Source: Fictibacillus nanhaiensis
GTDB lineage: Bacteria > Bacillota > Bacilli > Bacillales > Fictibacillaceae
DNA: 61,398 nucleotides
NCBI GenBank assembly: GCA_017052515.1
Contig: JAFHKR010000033.1
Coordinates: 1-61,398 of the forward strand
Direction of reading: 5' to 3'
A model generated the notes under the pieces. That model made no database searches, had not been told where the DNA came from, and saw nothing but the letters and a program-made list of their open reading frames with translations. Below are positions 10,329 to 19,788 of this stretch, piece by piece (within the stretch, counting starts at the first letter, position 1; every line of letters starts with the position of its first letter). The translations under genes were made by a program, and so were the position numbers.

Positions 10329-10804
10329 TACGCATCGGACAGGGTTTTGATGTACATGCCTTTAGTGAGGGTCGTCCGTTAATCATTGGCGGTGTAACGA
10401 TTCCTTATGAGAAGGGACTTTTAGGGCATTCTGATGCTGACGTTCTTTTGCATGCGATCACAGATGCATTGCTAGGTGCAGCGGGTGAAGGAGATATCGG
10501 CAAACACTTTCCAGATACAGATCCAGCGTACAAAGGCGCAGATTCGAAGCGTTTGTTGCTCGATTCTTGGAAATTGGTTGAGAAAAAAGGTTATTCTTTA
10601 GGTAATATAGATTGTACGATCATTGCTCAAAAACCAAAGATGCTTCCGTACATTGAAGAGATGCGCGGAGTGATCGCCGGTATTTTTGGGGTTGAAGTAG
10701 AGAGAATCAACGTGAAGGCAACAACGACTGAAAAGCTAGGATTTCCTGGACGCGAAGAGGGAATCGCAGCTCAAGCGGTTGTTTTGATAGAAAAGGCACT
10801 TTAA
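10325..10804 (+). CDS. ispF: 2-C-methyl-D-erythritol 2,4-cyclodiphosphate synthase IspF
   Basis: IspF cyclises CDP-ME 2-phosphate to MEcPP and works as a trimer with zinc at the subunit interface. The metal ligands Asp9 and His11 (GFDVHAF) and the [19 protein letters not shown] block are present, as is the C-terminal [18 protein letters not shown] segment. The 159-residue length is typical. It starts inside the last codons of ispD. A ~130-bp repeat element and then gltX follow. Confidence 0.97.
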   Translation: MIRIGQGFDVHAFSEGRPLIIGGVTIPYEKGLLGHSDADVLLHAITDALLGAAGEGDIGKHFPDTDPAYKGADSKRLLLDSWKLVEKKGYSLGNIDCTIIAQKPKMLPYIEEMRGVIAGIFGVEVERINVKATTTEKLGFPGREEGIAAQAVVLIEKAL

Positions 10805-10850
10805 AAAATGTTGCTTTGGGAGCATTCCGTTCATTATCTTCTCTGATAAA

Positions 10851-10979
10851 GTTGATTGGAGTGGAAGATGCGAGACTCCTGTGGGACAGGCGGTTAGGTG
10901 AGACACTTAAGAGTGAAACGTACGAATGTGGCTCACCGACTGCCCCACGGAAAGCGAGCATCTGGAACGGAAATTAACT
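10851..10979 (+). repeat. ~130-bp structured element, copy 2 (loop subtype 2)
   Basis: The unit runs from GTTGATTGGAGTGGAAG to GGAAATTAAC on the plus strand. The central hairpin GGTGAGACACTT ... GTGGCTCACC has a loop containing GAAACGTACGAATG, unlike copies 3, 4 and 6. Copy 5 at 35.2 kb has the same loop. The flank ACTTTCAAAGGCATCATCG after the element is shared with copies 1 and 4. It fills the ispF-gltX gap. Confidence 0.88.
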
Positions 10980-11031
10980 ACTTTCAAAGGCATCATCGTT
11001 AAGTAAAAAATATTTTTAGAGGTGAAACATG

Positions 11032-12501
11032 ATGGCAAACGAAGTTCGAGTGCGTTATGCACCAAGTCCAACGGGACACTTACATATAGGGAATGCACGT
11101 GCAGCTCTATTCAACTATTTATACGCTCGCCACTCTGGCGGAAAGTTTATTATCCGTATTGAAGATACGGATCAAAAGCGTAACATTCAAGGCGGAGAAG
11201 AGAGTCAGCTGGATCACTTAAAATGGCTCGGTATGGATTGGGATGAAAGTGTTGATATCGGAGGAGATTACGGTCCGTATCGTCAGATGGAACGTTTAGA
11301 ACTATACGAGAAGTATACAGATGAACTACTTTCAAAAGGTCTTGCATACACTTGTTATTGTACAGAAGAAGAGCTTGAGGCTTCTCGTGAAGAGCAGATG
11401 GCAAAAGGGGATACTCCTGTTTATGATGGACGCTGTCTAAACTTATCAGTGGAAGAAAAAGCGGCATTAGAAGAAGAAGGTCGCCGTCCGAGCATTCGTT
11501 TTAAGGTTCCACAAGACCGTACGATCACGTTTGATGACATGGTAAAAGGTGAAGTTTCGTTTGAATCAAGCGGCTTTGGTGACTTTGTTATCGTGAAAAA
11601 AGATGGAATTCCAACCTACAACTATGCGGTTGTTATCGATGACCACGAAATGGCGATCACTCACGTACTGCGTGGAGATGATCACATCTCAAACACACCG
11701 AAGCAGTTATTGATCTATGATGCGTTAGGATTTTCGCATCCGAAGTTTGGTCATACAACATTAATCGTGAATGAAAACCGTAAAAAGTTAAGTAAACGTG
11801 ACGAGTCGATCGTTCAGTTTATTGAGCAGTACAAAGATCTAGGATATTTGCCAGAAGCGCTGTTTAATTTTATTGCGTTATTAGGTTGGTCTCCGGGTGG
11901 AGAAGAAGAGATCTTCAGTCGAGAGCAGTTTATTGAGATCTTTGACCCGAACCGTTTATCTAAAGCACCTGCTGTTTTTGATACACAAAAGTTAGAGTGG
12001 CTGAACAACCAATATATGAAGCAGCAAGACGTAGCTCGTATTGTTGAGTTATGTATGCCTCACCTTGTTAAAGCGGGTAGAGTTTCTGAGAACCCAAGTC
12101 CTGAAGAACAAGAGTGGATCACAAAGCTTGTCGCTCTTCATCAGGAAAAAATGAGCTATGGTGCTGAAATCGTAGACTTAACAGAACTGTTCTTCAAAGA
12201 AGAGATCGAATATGAAGGAGAAGCACTGGAAGTACTGCAAGGTGAAGGTGTTCCTTCTGTTATGGAATCATTCTTAATTCAGATCGAAAACAGTGATTCT
12301 TTTGAAGCGGAAGACATCAAAGCGATGATGAAAGCTGTTCAAAAGGAAACGGGCCAAAAAGGAAAGAACTTGTTCATGCCGATCCGTGTTGCGACAACTG
12401 GTCAACAACATGGTCCAGATCTGCCTGCTGCTGTTTCTCTTTTAGGTAAAGATGTGATTATCAAGCGCGTAAATGCTGTACTGACTCAAATTAAAAAGTA
12501 A
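11032..12501 (+). CDS. gltX: Glutamyl-tRNA synthetase
   Basis: GltX charges tRNA-Glu and, in Bacillus, also tRNA-Gln, whose product is then amidated by GatCAB. Class I signatures are visible: [12 protein letters not shown] near the N-terminus (HIGH motif) and KKLSKRDES (KMSKS motif). The anticodon-binding half follows. I choose the second of two adjacent ATGs (11032), because AGAGGTG (11018-11024) is 7 bases away and the family begins [13 protein letters not shown]. This gives 489 residues. It precedes the cysteine T-box and cysE-cysS, the B. subtilis order. Confidence 0.97.
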   Translation: MANEVRVRYAPSPTGHLHIGNARAALFNYLYARHSGGKFIIRIEDTDQKRNIQGGEESQLDHLKWLGMDWDESVDIGGDYGPYRQMERLELYEKYTDELLSKGLAYTCYCTEEELEASREEQMAKGDTPVYDGRCLNLSVEEKAALEEEGRRPSIRFKVPQDRTITFDDMVKGEVSFESSGFGDFVIVKKDGIPTYNYAVVIDDHEMAITHVLRGDDHISNTPKQLLIYDALGFSHPKFGHTTLIVNENRKKLSKRDESIVQFIEQYKDLGYLPEALFNFIALLGWSPGGEEEIFSREQFIEIFDPNRLSKAPAVFDTQKLEWLNNQYMKQQDVARIVELCMPHLVKAGRVSENPSPEEQEWITKLVALHQEKMSYGAEIVDLTELFFKEEIEYEGEALEVLQGEGVPSVMESFLIQIENSDSFEAEDIKAMMKAVQKETGQKGKNLFMPIRVATTGQQHGPDLPAAVSLLGKDVIIKRVNAVLTQIKK

Positions 12502-12539
12502 TAAAAGTACACATTTTGCAAAGATTATAATATAGTAAA

Positions 12540-12820
12540 AGAAACTTATAATAATCGTGTAAAACGTAGATGAGGAAAGTAGGCTAGCGCCTTTTCATAG
12601 TAGAGAGAACCATCACCGGCTGAAAGTGGTTCATGAAAATGCTTGCTGAAGTGCCCCTCGGAGTCCCATGCCGAAAATTTTAGTAGGTTTGGGCGGCAAC
12701 TCCCCGTTATGGAGCTTAAGGGAACAGGTGAGTTTTTATAAAACCTGTTAAACAGAGTGGAACCGCGTCTATCCGTACGTCTCTGTGTCATATTTGGCAC
12801 AGGGACGTTTTTTATTTTCT
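12540..12820 (+). promoter_or_regulatory. T-box riboswitch, probably cysteine-specific, upstream of cysE-cysS
   Basis: This is a complete T-box leader. Stem I elements GATGAGGAAAGTA and AGAGAGAACC come first, then two candidate TGC (Cys) specifier triplets at 12640-12642 and 12644-12646. The conserved T-box AGAGTGGAACCGCG is at 12754-12767. An 11-bp terminator follows (arms 12777-12787 and 12798-12808, then T6). The T-box residue after TGG is A, which pairs with a U discriminator base as in tRNA-Cys. Uncharged tRNA-Cys should favour the antiterminator and allow cysE-cysS transcription. Which TGC is the true specifier was not resolved. Confidence 0.92.
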
Positions 12821-12881
12821 AATGTCTGGTATATTTCTAAACTGTTGTTGCTTATGAATCACTTTTTTTCAACTTTGCCTA

Positions 12882-13009
12882 GTTGATTGTAGTGGAAGGT
12901 GCGAGACTCCTGCGGGACGAGTGGGCAGGAGAGACCCCTAAAGGCGCAAAGCGGCAGGGGGCTCACCGCACGCCCCCCGGAAAGCGAGCATCCTGAAACG
13001 GAAATCAAC
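12882..13009 (+). repeat. ~130-bp structured element, copy 3, inside the cysE leader
   Basis: The unit runs from GTTGATTGTAGTGGAAGG to CGGAAATCAAC on the plus strand with the GCAAAGCGGC loop subtype. It lies between the T-box terminator (ends ~12813) and the cysE ribosome binding site (13060), so the cysE mRNA must carry it when the T-box reads through. A longer open frame running into cysE from this element is an artefact of the repeat. Confidence 0.88.
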
Positions 13010-13075
13010 AACTTTCAAGAGCAGCATAGTTTACTACAACAGCTTTTAATTTTTTATGCAAGGAGGTTGGAAAAC

Positions 13076-13723
13076 ATGTTTTCAGCCATGAAAGAAGATA
13101 TTCAGGTTGTTTTTGAGAAAGACCCAGCGGCTAGAAGTTCATTCGAAGTATTCTTAACATACTCTGGACTGCACGCGATTTGGGCCCATAGATTAGCACA
13201 TAAGCTATTCAAACGAAACTGGCTGTTTTTAGCCCGCTTGATCTCACAGATCAGCCGCTTTTTCACCGGCATCGAAATACACCCGGGCGCACAGATCGGA
13301 CGACGCTTTTTTATCGATCACGGAATGGGTGTGGTGATCGGCGAAACGTGTATCATCGGTAATGATGTGACACTCTACCAAGGTGTAACGCTCGGAGGTA
13401 CGGGAAAAGAAAAAGGAAAAAGGCATCCCACGCTTGAAGATCACGTTCTTGTTGCTACAGGAGCCAAGGTGTTAGGGAACATTACGATCGGAAAGAATTC
13501 AAAAGTTGGGGCAGGATCGGTTGTTCTTCAACATGTTCCGCCCGATGCGACCGTAGTTGGAATCCCAGGAAGAGTCGTGATTAAAGATGGCATTAAAGTT
13601 GGATGCGAACTTGATCATCGCGATCTGCCTGACCCAGTAGCTGATAAATTTAGAGAAATGCATAACGAGATGAAACGAATGCGTGAAGAACTGGAAACAT
13701 TGAAAAAAGGGAGTGAAGTATAG
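13076..13723 (+). CDS. cysE: Serine O-acetyltransferase
   Basis: CysE acetylates L-serine with acetyl-CoA, the first step of cysteine synthesis. The N-terminal helical region is followed by a left-handed beta-helix of hexapeptide repeats, with the catalytic histidine segment [12 protein letters not shown] and the [16 protein letters not shown] loop that binds acetyl-CoA. The ATG at 13076 follows AAGGAGG (13060-13066) and matches the family start. The longer frame beginning at 12899 runs through a repeat element and is rejected. This gives 215 residues. It abuts cysS with no gap and is under the T-box. Confidence 0.96.
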   Translation: MFSAMKEDIQVVFEKDPAARSSFEVFLTYSGLHAIWAHRLAHKLFKRNWLFLARLISQISRFFTGIEIHPGAQIGRRFFIDHGMGVVIGETCIIGNDVTLYQGVTLGGTGKEKGKRHPTLEDHVLVATGAKVLGNITIGKNSKVGAGSVVLQHVPPDATVVGIPGRVVIKDGIKVGCELDHRDLPDPVADKFREMHNEMKRMREELETLKKGSEV

Positions 13724-15127
13724 ATGGGTATTAAAATCTATAATACGATGACACGTCAAAAAGAGACTTTCGTTCCGTTAGAAGAAGGAAAAGTGAAGAT
13801 GTATGTGTGCGGACCGACTGTATATAACTATATCCATATCGGTAACGCAAGACCGGCTATTGTTTTCGATACAGTGAGAAAGTACTTGGAGTATAGAGAT
13901 TATGATGTACAGTTCATCTCCAATTTTACGGATGTTGATGATAAGCTCATCAAAGCGGCTAACGAGATGGGAAGCGATGTTCCGACGATTGCCGAGAAGT
14001 TCATCAATGCCTATCACGAGGATACTTGCGCACTAGGCGTACAAAAAGCGGACGCACACCCGCGTGTAACAGAAACGATGCCAGAGATCATTGATTTTAT
14101 CGAGAACCTTATCAAAAAAGGTTTTGCTTATGAAGCAGCGGGAGATGTTTATTTCAAAACGCGTTCGTTCAACGGTTATGGCAAACTATCTCATCAGTCG
14201 ATCGATGACTTAAGATCTGGTGCGAGAATTGAAGTCGGAGAGAAAAAAGAAGATCCTCTTGATTTTGCGCTATGGAAAGCAGCAAAAGATGGAGAGATCT
14301 ATTGGGAGAGTCCTTGGGGTAAAGGTCGTCCTGGCTGGCATATCGAATGCTCGGCGATGGCAAAAAAATACTTAGGTGATTCGATCGACATTCATGGTGG
14401 CGGTCAAGATTTAGCTTTTCCGCATCATGAGAATGAAATCGCGCAATCTGAAGCATTAAATGAAGCTCCGATGGCTAAGTATTGGATGCATAATGGGTAT
14501 ATTAATATTGATAACGAAAAAATGTCGAAATCACTTGGGAACTTCGTGCTGGTTCATGACCTTGTACAACAGCAGGATCCGCAAGTTATCCGATTCTTTA
14601 TGCTAGCTGTACACTACCGCAATCCAATCAACTTCAGTCAGGAGTTGTTGGAAGCGGCGGAGGCAGGATTGAATAGAATCCGTACGTCTTATGAAAACTT
14701 GAAACACCGCTTGAGTGTATCGGCAGATCTATCTATAGATACAGAAAAATGGACTCAGCTTGTTAAAGAAACAAGAGAGAAATTCATCACGGATATGGAC
14801 GATGATTTCAACACAGCGAACGCGATCTCTCATCTTTTTGATTTTTCGCGAGAAGCGAACGTATACCTGCAAGAGAAGAACACTTCTAAAGCGGTTATTA
14901 CAGAGTTTATCGCTCTGTTCGATGAGCTTGCTGGTGTGCTTGGGCTAACTCTTCATAAAGAAGAGGAATTGTTAGATGAAGAGATTGACGCTCTCATTCA
15001 AGAACGTAATCAAGCACGTAAAGAAAAGAACTTTGCTCGCGCTGACGAAATTCGTGATCAGTTAAAAGAACAGAACATCATTTTGGAAGATACTGCACAG
15101 GGTGTTCGGTGGAAAAGAGATAAGTAA
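13724..15127 (+). CDS. cysS: Cysteinyl-tRNA synthetase
   Basis: CysS charges tRNA-Cys. Class I motifs are present: YIHIGNARP (HIGH at 38-41) and KMSKSLG. The zinc ligands are Cys29 (VCGPTVYN), the cysteine in [11 protein letters not shown], and the His/Glu of HHENEIAQ. The 467-residue length fits the family. The ATG follows the cysE stop directly, with its ribosome binding site inside the cysE end. Sharing a T-box with cysE couples cysteine supply and charging. Confidence 0.97.
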   Translation: MGIKIYNTMTRQKETFVPLEEGKVKMYVCGPTVYNYIHIGNARPAIVFDTVRKYLEYRDYDVQFISNFTDVDDKLIKAANEMGSDVPTIAEKFINAYHEDTCALGVQKADAHPRVTETMPEIIDFIENLIKKGFAYEAAGDVYFKTRSFNGYGKLSHQSIDDLRSGARIEVGEKKEDPLDFALWKAAKDGEIYWESPWGKGRPGWHIECSAMAKKYLGDSIDIHGGGQDLAFPHHENEIAQSEALNEAPMAKYWMHNGYINIDNEKMSKSLGNFVLVHDLVQQQDPQVIRFFMLAVHYRNPINFSQELLEAAEAGLNRIRTSYENLKHRLSVSADLSIDTEKWTQLVKETREKFITDMDDDFNTANAISHLFDFSREANVYLQEKNTSKAVITEFIALFDELAGVLGLTLHKEEELLDEEIDALIQERNQARKEKNFARADEIRDQLKEQNIILEDTAQGVRWKRDK

Positions 15128-15535
15128 ATGAAGATAACGGACTCAGATATTAAACAACTGAACGGAACCACGCTTGCTTATATGGGAGATGCAGTAATGG
15201 AGCAATTCGTGCGTGAACACCTTATCCGTAACGGACAGGTGAAGCCGAATAAGCTCCATGTATCGGCCACGAAGTTTGTTTCAGCAAAAGCTCAAGCAAG
15301 CATGGTCGTTCAGCTGCTTGAAGAAAACTATTTTACAGAAGAAGAGGTCGCTGTGATTAAGCGTGGCCGCAATGCGAACCAGGGAACTGTACCAAAAAAT
15401 ACGGATGTTCAAACGTATCGGCATGCCACAAGCTTCGAAGCAATCATCGGTTATCTTTATCTGTTAAATAACCACGAACGTCTAACGAACATGATGGAAT
15501 ATGTGTTATCAGAAAATAAAAAGGGGGAGGTCTAA
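15128..15535 (+). CDS. mrnC: Mini-ribonuclease III
   Basis: Mini-III matures 23S rRNA by cutting the double-stranded stem at its ends. It is an RNase III catalytic domain without the dsRNA-binding domain, which the 135-residue length confirms. The signature [17 protein letters not shown] near residue 16-32 carries the catalytic acidic residues. It begins on the base after the cysS stop, and rlmB, another 23S rRNA enzyme, begins 2 bp after it. Confidence 0.95.
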   Translation: MKITDSDIKQLNGTTLAYMGDAVMEQFVREHLIRNGQVKPNKLHVSATKFVSAKAQASMVVQLLEENYFTEEEVAVIKRGRNANQGTVPKNTDVQTYRHATSFEAIIGYLYLLNNHERLTNMMEYVLSENKKGEV

Positions 15536-15537
15536 AG

Positions 15538-16311
15538 ATGAGTGAAGCAAAAGAACAAAAAGAACAAGAACTGATCATTGGCCGAAATCCGGTTATGGAA
15601 GTTCTGCGCTCCGGCCGTGATATTAATAAAATTTTTGTAGGTGAAGGTTCGCAAAAAGGACCAGTAAGTACGATCGTCTCTATGGCAAAAAAGCAAAATG
15701 TACTTGTGCAATATGTACCGAAACAAAAGCTCGACTCATTAAGCGGAGGAGGCAATCACCAAGGCGTGATCGCGGGTGTTGCAGCCTATTCTTACGCAGA
15801 CATCGATGATCTGTTTAAAATTGCTGAAGAGCGTGGGGAAGAGCCGTTCTTTATTTTATTGGACGAGCTTGAAGATCCTCATAACCTAGGTTCGATCATG
15901 CGTACGGCAGATGCAGTCGGGGCACATGGCATCATCATTCCGAAAAGACGCTCGGTAGGATTAACAGCTACGGTAGCAAAGGCTTCAACAGGTGCGATCG
16001 AGTACATTCCTGTTGTTCGTGTAACGAATCTTGTCCAAACGATGAAAGAGTTAAGGGATCGTGGTATGTGGTTTGCCGGCGCTGACATGAAAGGCAAAGA
16101 TGACTACAGACAAGCGAAGTGGGACATGCCTTTAGGTCTTGTAATTGGAAGCGAAGGAAAAGGGATGGGAAGACTCGTATCAGAAACGTGCGATTTCCTT
16201 GTTCAGCTTCCGATGAAAGGGAAGGTTACCTCGCTTAATGCATCGGTTGCAGCTAGTCTTTTGATGTATGAAGTGTACCGTAACCGCAATCCGTTAGAAG
16301 CGCGAAAATGA
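15538..16311 (+). CDS. rlmB: 23S rRNA (guanosine-2'-O-)-methyltransferase RlmB (SpoU/TrmH family)
   Basis: RlmB methylates the ribose of a conserved peptidyl-transferase-loop guanosine (G2251 in E. coli numbering). An N-terminal RNA-binding substrate domain is followed by the trefoil-knot SPOUT domain with EDPHNLGSIMRTADA, VIGSEGKGMGRLV and KGKVTSLNASVAASLL. The 257-residue length is usual. The ribosome binding site AAGGGGGAGG overlaps the end of mrnC, and the stop overlaps rae1 by 4 bases. Confidence 0.94.
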   Translation: MSEAKEQKEQELIIGRNPVMEVLRSGRDINKIFVGEGSQKGPVSTIVSMAKKQNVLVQYVPKQKLDSLSGGGNHQGVIAGVAAYSYADIDDLFKIAEERGEEPFFILLDELEDPHNLGSIMRTADAVGAHGIIIPKRRSVGLTATVAKASTGAIEYIPVVRVTNLVQTMKELRDRGMWFAGADMKGKDDYRQAKWDMPLGLVIGSEGKGMGRLVSETCDFLVQLPMKGKVTSLNASVAASLLMYEVYRNRNPLEARK

Positions 16312-16826
16312 AAACTCGCCACTATTTGATTGTTGATGGCTACAACATCATTGGCGCTTGGCCCGAACTACGGAGCTTAAAAACATCGGATTTTGCCAAA
16401 GCAAGAGACCTGCTGATCGAATATATGGCAGAATACCAGGGAACGACTGGGTATCAAGTGATCGTCGTGTTTGATGCCCATCTCACACCTGGCATAGAGA
16501 AGAAAACAAAAAACCACCGCGTTGAAGTCATTTTTACAAGAGAGAACGAAACGGCAGATGAACGGATCGAACGTCTAGTCGGAGAGTTAAAATCAATTGA
16601 TACGCGCATTTATGTCGCAACTTCAGATTCAACAGAACAGTGGCAGATTTTCGGTAAAGGCGCATTGCGAAAATCTGCGAGAGAATTAAAGAATGAGATG
16701 GATGAGATCGAAAAGCATATTCATGTGTCCGTTGGCGAGCGGAAAAGGAAGCAAACCTCCTCCTCTATCCTTCTTTCAGACGAAATTGCCGAAATATTTG
16801 AAAGATGGAGAAGAGGGCAAAAATAA
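16308..16826 (+). CDS. rae1: Ribosome-associated endoribonuclease Rae1 (YacP)
   Basis: Rae1 is a NYN/PIN-like nuclease that enters the ribosomal A site and cleaves certain mRNAs during translation. The start YLIVDGYNIIGAWPEL carries the first acidic residue of the NYN active site; VVFDAHL and YVATSDSTEQW carry others. The 172-residue length matches. It is coupled to rlmB through an ATGA overlap and is the last gene before sigH. Confidence 0.92.
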   Translation: MKTRHYLIVDGYNIIGAWPELRSLKTSDFAKARDLLIEYMAEYQGTTGYQVIVVFDAHLTPGIEKKTKNHRVEVIFTRENETADERIERLVGELKSIDTRIYVATSDSTEQWQIFGKGALRKSARELKNEMDEIEKHIHVSVGERKRKQTSSSILLSDEIAEIFERWRRGQK

Positions 16827-16832
16827 GGAATC

Positions 16833-16862
16833 TTGACGCTTTTGTGAACTATGAGCTATAAT
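16833..16862 (+). promoter_or_regulatory. SigA-type promoter of sigH
   Basis: -35 TTGACG (16833-16838) and -10 TATAAT (16857-16862) with an 18-bp spacer, starting just after the rae1 stop. In B. subtilis the sigH gene is transcribed by SigA RNA polymerase and repressed by AbrB. An AbrB site cannot be recognised by eye. Confidence 0.8.
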
Positions 16863-16905
16863 ATTGCTATATTTTGCCGGTAAAAACCTGGTGGGGGGAT
16901 TTGTC

Positions 16906-17556
16906 GTGAACATAGATCTCAAGGAACGGTCAGTAAGCGATTACGAGCTCATGGAAGATGAAAGCCTTGTGGAACTGGTTCATGAGGGGGACAGCGCAGC
17001 ACTTGAATATTTGATCAACAAATATAAAAACTTTGTTCGTGCGAAAGCAAGATCATACTTTTTGATCGGTGCAGACCGTGAAGATATCATTCAAGAAGGT
17101 ATGATCGGGCTGTATAAAGCCATTCGCGATTTTAAAGAGGACAAGCTGTCGTCCTTTAAAGCTTTTGCCGAACTATGTATAACAAGGCAAATGATTACCG
17201 CTATCAAAACGGCAACTAGACAAAAGCACATTCCGTTAAATTCATACGTGTCGTTGGACAAGCCGATCTATGACGAGGAGTCTGACCGTACACTAATGGA
17301 TGTAATATGCGGTACAAAAGTCACTGATCCAGAAGAACTGATTATCAATCAAGAAGAATTTGATGATATTGAAGTGAAGATGGGGGAAATATTAAGTGAC
17401 CTGGAACGTAAAGTTCTGATGCTGTACCTTGACGGAAGATCATACCAGGAAATCTCAGTGGATCTCGACAGACACGTGAAGTCGATCGACAACGCGCTTC
17501 AGCGAGTGAAACGTAAATTAGAGCGTTATTTAGAGCTAAGAGAAATATCATCTTAA
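16906..17556 (+). CDS. sigH: RNA polymerase sigma factor SigH (Spo0H)
   Basis: SigH directs post-exponential, competence and early sporulation genes such as spo0A and kinA. Region 2 is clear (NKYKNFVRAKARSYF, GADREDIIQEGMIGLYKAI), and region 4 ends the protein (DLERKVLMLYLDGRSYQEIS, then the DRHVKSIDNALQRVKRKL helix). The GTG at 16906 lies 6 bases after GGTGGGGGGA and gives 216 residues, close to B. subtilis SigH. A frame opening at 16864 would start before this site. It has its own promoter and terminator, so it is monocistronic. Confidence 0.96.
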   Translation: MNIDLKERSVSDYELMEDESLVELVHEGDSAALEYLINKYKNFVRAKARSYFLIGADREDIIQEGMIGLYKAIRDFKEDKLSSFKAFAELCITRQMITAIKTATRQKHIPLNSYVSLDKPIYDEESDRTLMDVICGTKVTDPEELIINQEEFDDIEVKMGEILSDLERKVLMLYLDGRSYQEISVDLDRHVKSIDNALQRVKRKLERYLELREISS

Positions 17557-17584
17557 GAGCGGGGAGTGTTCCTGCTCTTTTTCT
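17555..17584 (+). terminator. sigH terminator
   Basis: AAGAGC (17555-17560) pairs with GCTCTT (17574-17579), extended inward by GGGGA/TTCCT pairing, and is followed by a T-run. It overlaps the sigH stop codon. Confidence 0.88.
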
Positions 17585-18060
17585 TTTGGTTTTAAGTGGT
17601 TGTATGAGCTAGTATGCGTGTGGGTGGGGGTATTGGACGGGGTGATGACAGTCGAATTTTGTCAACTCGCGGATATATGGGCAAAACTCGCGGGATTATA
17701 GCCCTAACTTGCGGGATTAACAGGATAATTTCTAGGATTAATGCAAAAATTTTAGGATTAGCATCTTGAATACTGTGGTGGGTATACGTTTATTGCCTAA
17801 TTTGAGTAAAAAATCTCATGAAATATTGTATTCATGAGAACAAAAATAGGCCAGGTGATCATTTTCGGCTGGTTTTTCCCCCTATCTTCTCAACTAAAGA
17901 GCCTTTTTGGAGTCTTTTTGTTTAGTTACTCGCTCACTGCTTACCCGGCAATTTTAAGAAGCAACTCACATCACACGATTCCTTCACTAACAAAACGAAG
18001 CATCTAAAACGTTAATCAACCACTTACATCTCCAACACATTTAGCGCTCAAAACGTCATT
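17585..18060. other. Spacer downstream of sigH
   Basis: No gene is seen. It contains island C of phased repeats (17663-17762) and a perfect 9-bp inverted repeat, TCTCATGAA (17814-17822) / TTCATGAGA (17831-17839), with no T-run. Nothing recognisable was found in 17880-18060. Confidence 0.65.
17663..17762. repeat. Island C: 21-bp-phased CTCGCGGGATTA repeats
   Basis: CTCGCGG or CTTGCGG occurs at 17666, 17687 and 17708 (exactly 21 bp apart). The following GGATTA occurs at 17693, 17714, 17735 and 17755 (21, 21 and 20 bp). The last units lose the CGCG part and become TTTAGGATTA. The 12-mer CTCGCGGGATTA (17687-17698) is the exact reverse complement of TAATCCCGCGAG in island D at 35494-35505. Confidence 0.85.
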
Positions 18061-18071
18061 TTCCCTTTATT

Positions 18072-18100
18072 GACAAGCGTATACCCCTATGTTAAGGTTT
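18072..18100 (+). promoter_or_regulatory. Possible promoter for rpmG-secE-nusG
   Basis: TTGACA (18072-18077) is followed after 17 bp by TAAGGT, a poor -10 box. The perfect -35 and the position before rpmG favour a promoter, but the -10 makes this uncertain. Confidence 0.45.
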
Positions 18101-18159
18101 TAAAAGTAACATTGTAACGTGGATGAGTGGCTTTGTCGCACGAAAGGTGTTTATTTAGC

Positions 18160-18309
18160 ATGAGAAAAAAAGTTTTTTTAGCCTGTAAACAATGCTCAAA
18201 ACGAAATTATACAACGATGAAGAACCAGCAAAACAATCCTGAACGAGTCGAGGTTAAAAAGTTTTGCAGCTACTGCAATGCTCATACCATTCACCAGGAA
18301 ACGAAGTAA
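18160..18309 (+). CDS. rpmG: 50S ribosomal protein L33
   Basis: A 49-residue L33 of the zinc-binding (C+) type, with Cys9, Cys12, Cys36 and Cys39 and the family core RNYTTMKN and ERVEVKKFC. The start is the ATG at 18160, preceded by AAGGTG. An upstream in-frame codon would add 11 residues not found in L33. It stands just before secE as in B. subtilis. Bacillus often carries other L33 copies elsewhere, some lacking the cysteines. Confidence 0.94.
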   Translation: MRKKVFLACKQCSKRNYTTMKNQQNNPERVEVKKFCSYCNAHTIHQETK

Positions 18310-18367
18310 GCGAAACAAGCTTTTTTTATAAATGTTAATTGATCAAAAGGCATGGGGGTTTATGAAG

Positions 18368-18574
18368 ATGGCGGATGTTGCAGAAAAGACAAAAAAATCA
18401 CCAGCAAAGTTTCTTTCCGATGTAAATAAGGAGATGAAGCGTGTAAGCTGGCCTACGCGAAAAGAATTATTTCGCTATACGGGGATTGTACTGTCAACTG
18501 TAGTGATTATGGCTTTGTTCTTCTGGGTTGTGGATCTAGGGATTTCACAATTAGTTGAGCTTATTTTAGGGTAG
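18368..18574 (+). CDS. secE: Preprotein translocase subunit SecE
   Basis: SecE clamps SecY in the Sec translocon. The 68-residue protein has an amphipathic segment with the family motif KEMKRVSWPTRKEL followed by one membrane span (TGIVLSTVVIMALFFWVVDLG). Two starts are possible, ATG 18362 and ATG 18368. The GGGGG at 18354-18358 is spaced better (9 bases) for 18368. nusG lies 75 bp downstream, the usual pairing. Confidence 0.93.
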   Translation: MADVAEKTKKSPAKFLSDVNKEMKRVSWPTRKELFRYTGIVLSTVVIMALFFWVVDLGISQLVELILG

Positions 18575-18649
18575 ATTAGATATAGCTTCTTTTGGATAGA
18601 ATGCTAGAGTATATCCATTTTAGGAGGGAAAGGACACGGGTCCCATCGT

Positions 18650-19183
18650 ATGGAAAAAAATTGGTACGTAGTTCATACCTATTCAGGTTATGAAAACAAA
18701 GTAAAAGCAAACTTGGAAAAGCGTTTGGAATCTATGGGGATGACAGATAAGATTTTCCGTGTACTTGTACCTGTAGAAGAAGAGACCGAAACAAAGAACG
18801 GTAAGACAAAAACAAGCATGAAGAAAGTTTTCCCTGGTTATGTATTAACGGAGATGATCATGACAGATGATTCTTGGTACGTTGTGCGTAATACACCTGG
18901 GGTAACAGGATTTGTCGGTTCTGCTGGAGCGGGCTCAAAGCCAACGGCACTTTTGCCTGAGGAAGTAGAACATATTCTTAAAGGTATGGGTATGGAAGCT
19001 CCGCGCGTTGAAGTTGATTTCGAAATCAAGGAATCTGTAAAAGTAAAAGAAGGTCCTTTTGCTGACTTTGTTGGTACGATCGAAGAGATCGACGCAACAA
19101 AACAGAAGCTGAAAGTTCACGTCAACATGTTTGGTCGTGAAACACCAGTCGAACTTGAGTTTACCCAAGTTAGCAAGTTATAA
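18650..19183 (+). CDS. nusG: Transcription antitermination/pausing factor NusG
   Basis: NusG binds the RNA polymerase clamp and modulates pausing and termination. The 177-residue protein has the NGN domain ([19 protein letters not shown], then FPGYVLTEM and [12 protein letters not shown]) and a C-terminal KOW domain ([16 protein letters not shown] ... [10 protein letters not shown]). The ATG has an AGGAGGG site 24-30 bases upstream and a weaker GGACACGGG stretch nearer. The start is supported by the family N-terminus [15 protein letters not shown]. Confidence 0.96.
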   Translation: MEKNWYVVHTYSGYENKVKANLEKRLESMGMTDKIFRVLVPVEEETETKNGKTKTSMKKVFPGYVLTEMIMTDDSWYVVRNTPGVTGFVGSAGAGSKPTALLPEEVEHILKGMGMEAPRVEVDFEIKESVKVKEGPFADFVGTIEEIDATKQKLKVHVNMFGRETPVELEFTQVSKL

Positions 19184-19194
19184 TGGAAAAAGAC

Positions 19195-19223
19195 TTGTAA
19201 TCACTTCAAAAAGGTGATAGAAT
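19195..19223 (+). promoter_or_regulatory. Promoter of rplK
   Basis: TTGTAA (19195-19200) and TAGAAT (19218-19223) with a 17-bp spacer, just after nusG. The rplK leader hairpin follows. Confidence 0.6.
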
Positions 19224-19251
19224 TTTTTATGTTTGATATTACTAATCAACT

Positions 19252-19285
19252 GCTTCCTCTCTTTTAGGAGGGGAAGCGTATTTTT
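19252..19285 (+). terminator. Terminator-like hairpin in the rplK leader
   Basis: GCTTCCTCTC (19252-19261) pairs with GAGGGGAAGC (19268-19277), 10 bp with one G-U pair, followed by GTATTTTT. It lies between the candidate rplK promoter and rplK, so it is either the nusG terminator or an attenuator for rplK. Confidence 0.75.
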
Positions 19286-19341
19286 GAGTGGGAGGGTTTC
19301 GGCCCATAATACCACATCACGGACTTAAGGAGGTGTGTCGC

Positions 19342-19767
19342 GTGGCTAAAAAGGTTATTAAGATGGTAAAATTGCAAATCCCTGCTGGTAAAGCAAACCC
19401 GGCACCGCCAGTTGGACCTGCACTAGGACAAGCTGGGGTAAACATCATGGGATTCTGTAAAGAATTCAACGCTCGTACTGCTGATCAAGCTGGTTTAATC
19501 ATTCCGGTAGAAATCACGGTTTTCGAAGACCGTTCATTTACATTCATCACTAAAACTCCTCCGGCTGCTGTTCTTTTAAAGAAAGCTGCAGGAATCGAGT
19601 CAGGTTCTGGTGAGCCTAACAAGAAAAAAGTTGCGACTGTAAAGCGTGATAAAGTTCGCGAAATCGCAGAATCAAAAATGCCTGACCTAAACGCTGCTAG
19701 TGTTGAAGCTGCAATGCGTATGGTTGAAGGTACAGCACGCAGCATGGGAATTGTTATCGAAGACTAA
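19342..19767 (+). CDS. rplK: 50S ribosomal protein L11
   Basis: L11 forms the base of the L7/L12 stalk, binds the GTPase-associated region of 23S rRNA and is needed for RelA activation. The 141-residue protein has the family start [20 protein letters not shown] and the C-terminal RNA-binding domain ending [12 protein letters not shown]. The GTG at 19342 is 6 bases after AAGGAGGTG. The longer frame from 19288 includes leader sequence and is rejected. Confidence 0.97.
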   Translation: MAKKVIKMVKLQIPAGKANPAPPVGPALGQAGVNIMGFCKEFNARTADQAGLIIPVEITVFEDRSFTFITKTPPAAVLLKKAAGIESGSGEPNKKKVATVKRDKVREIAESKMPDLNAASVEAAMRMVEGTARSMGIVIED

Positions 19768-19788
19768 TCCCTGTGTTTGATGTCTATT

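Noticed and set aside
12899-13075. N-terminal extension of cysE
   Set aside because: The extension is translated repeat element copy 3. A strong ribosome binding site and the family start are at 13060-13078.
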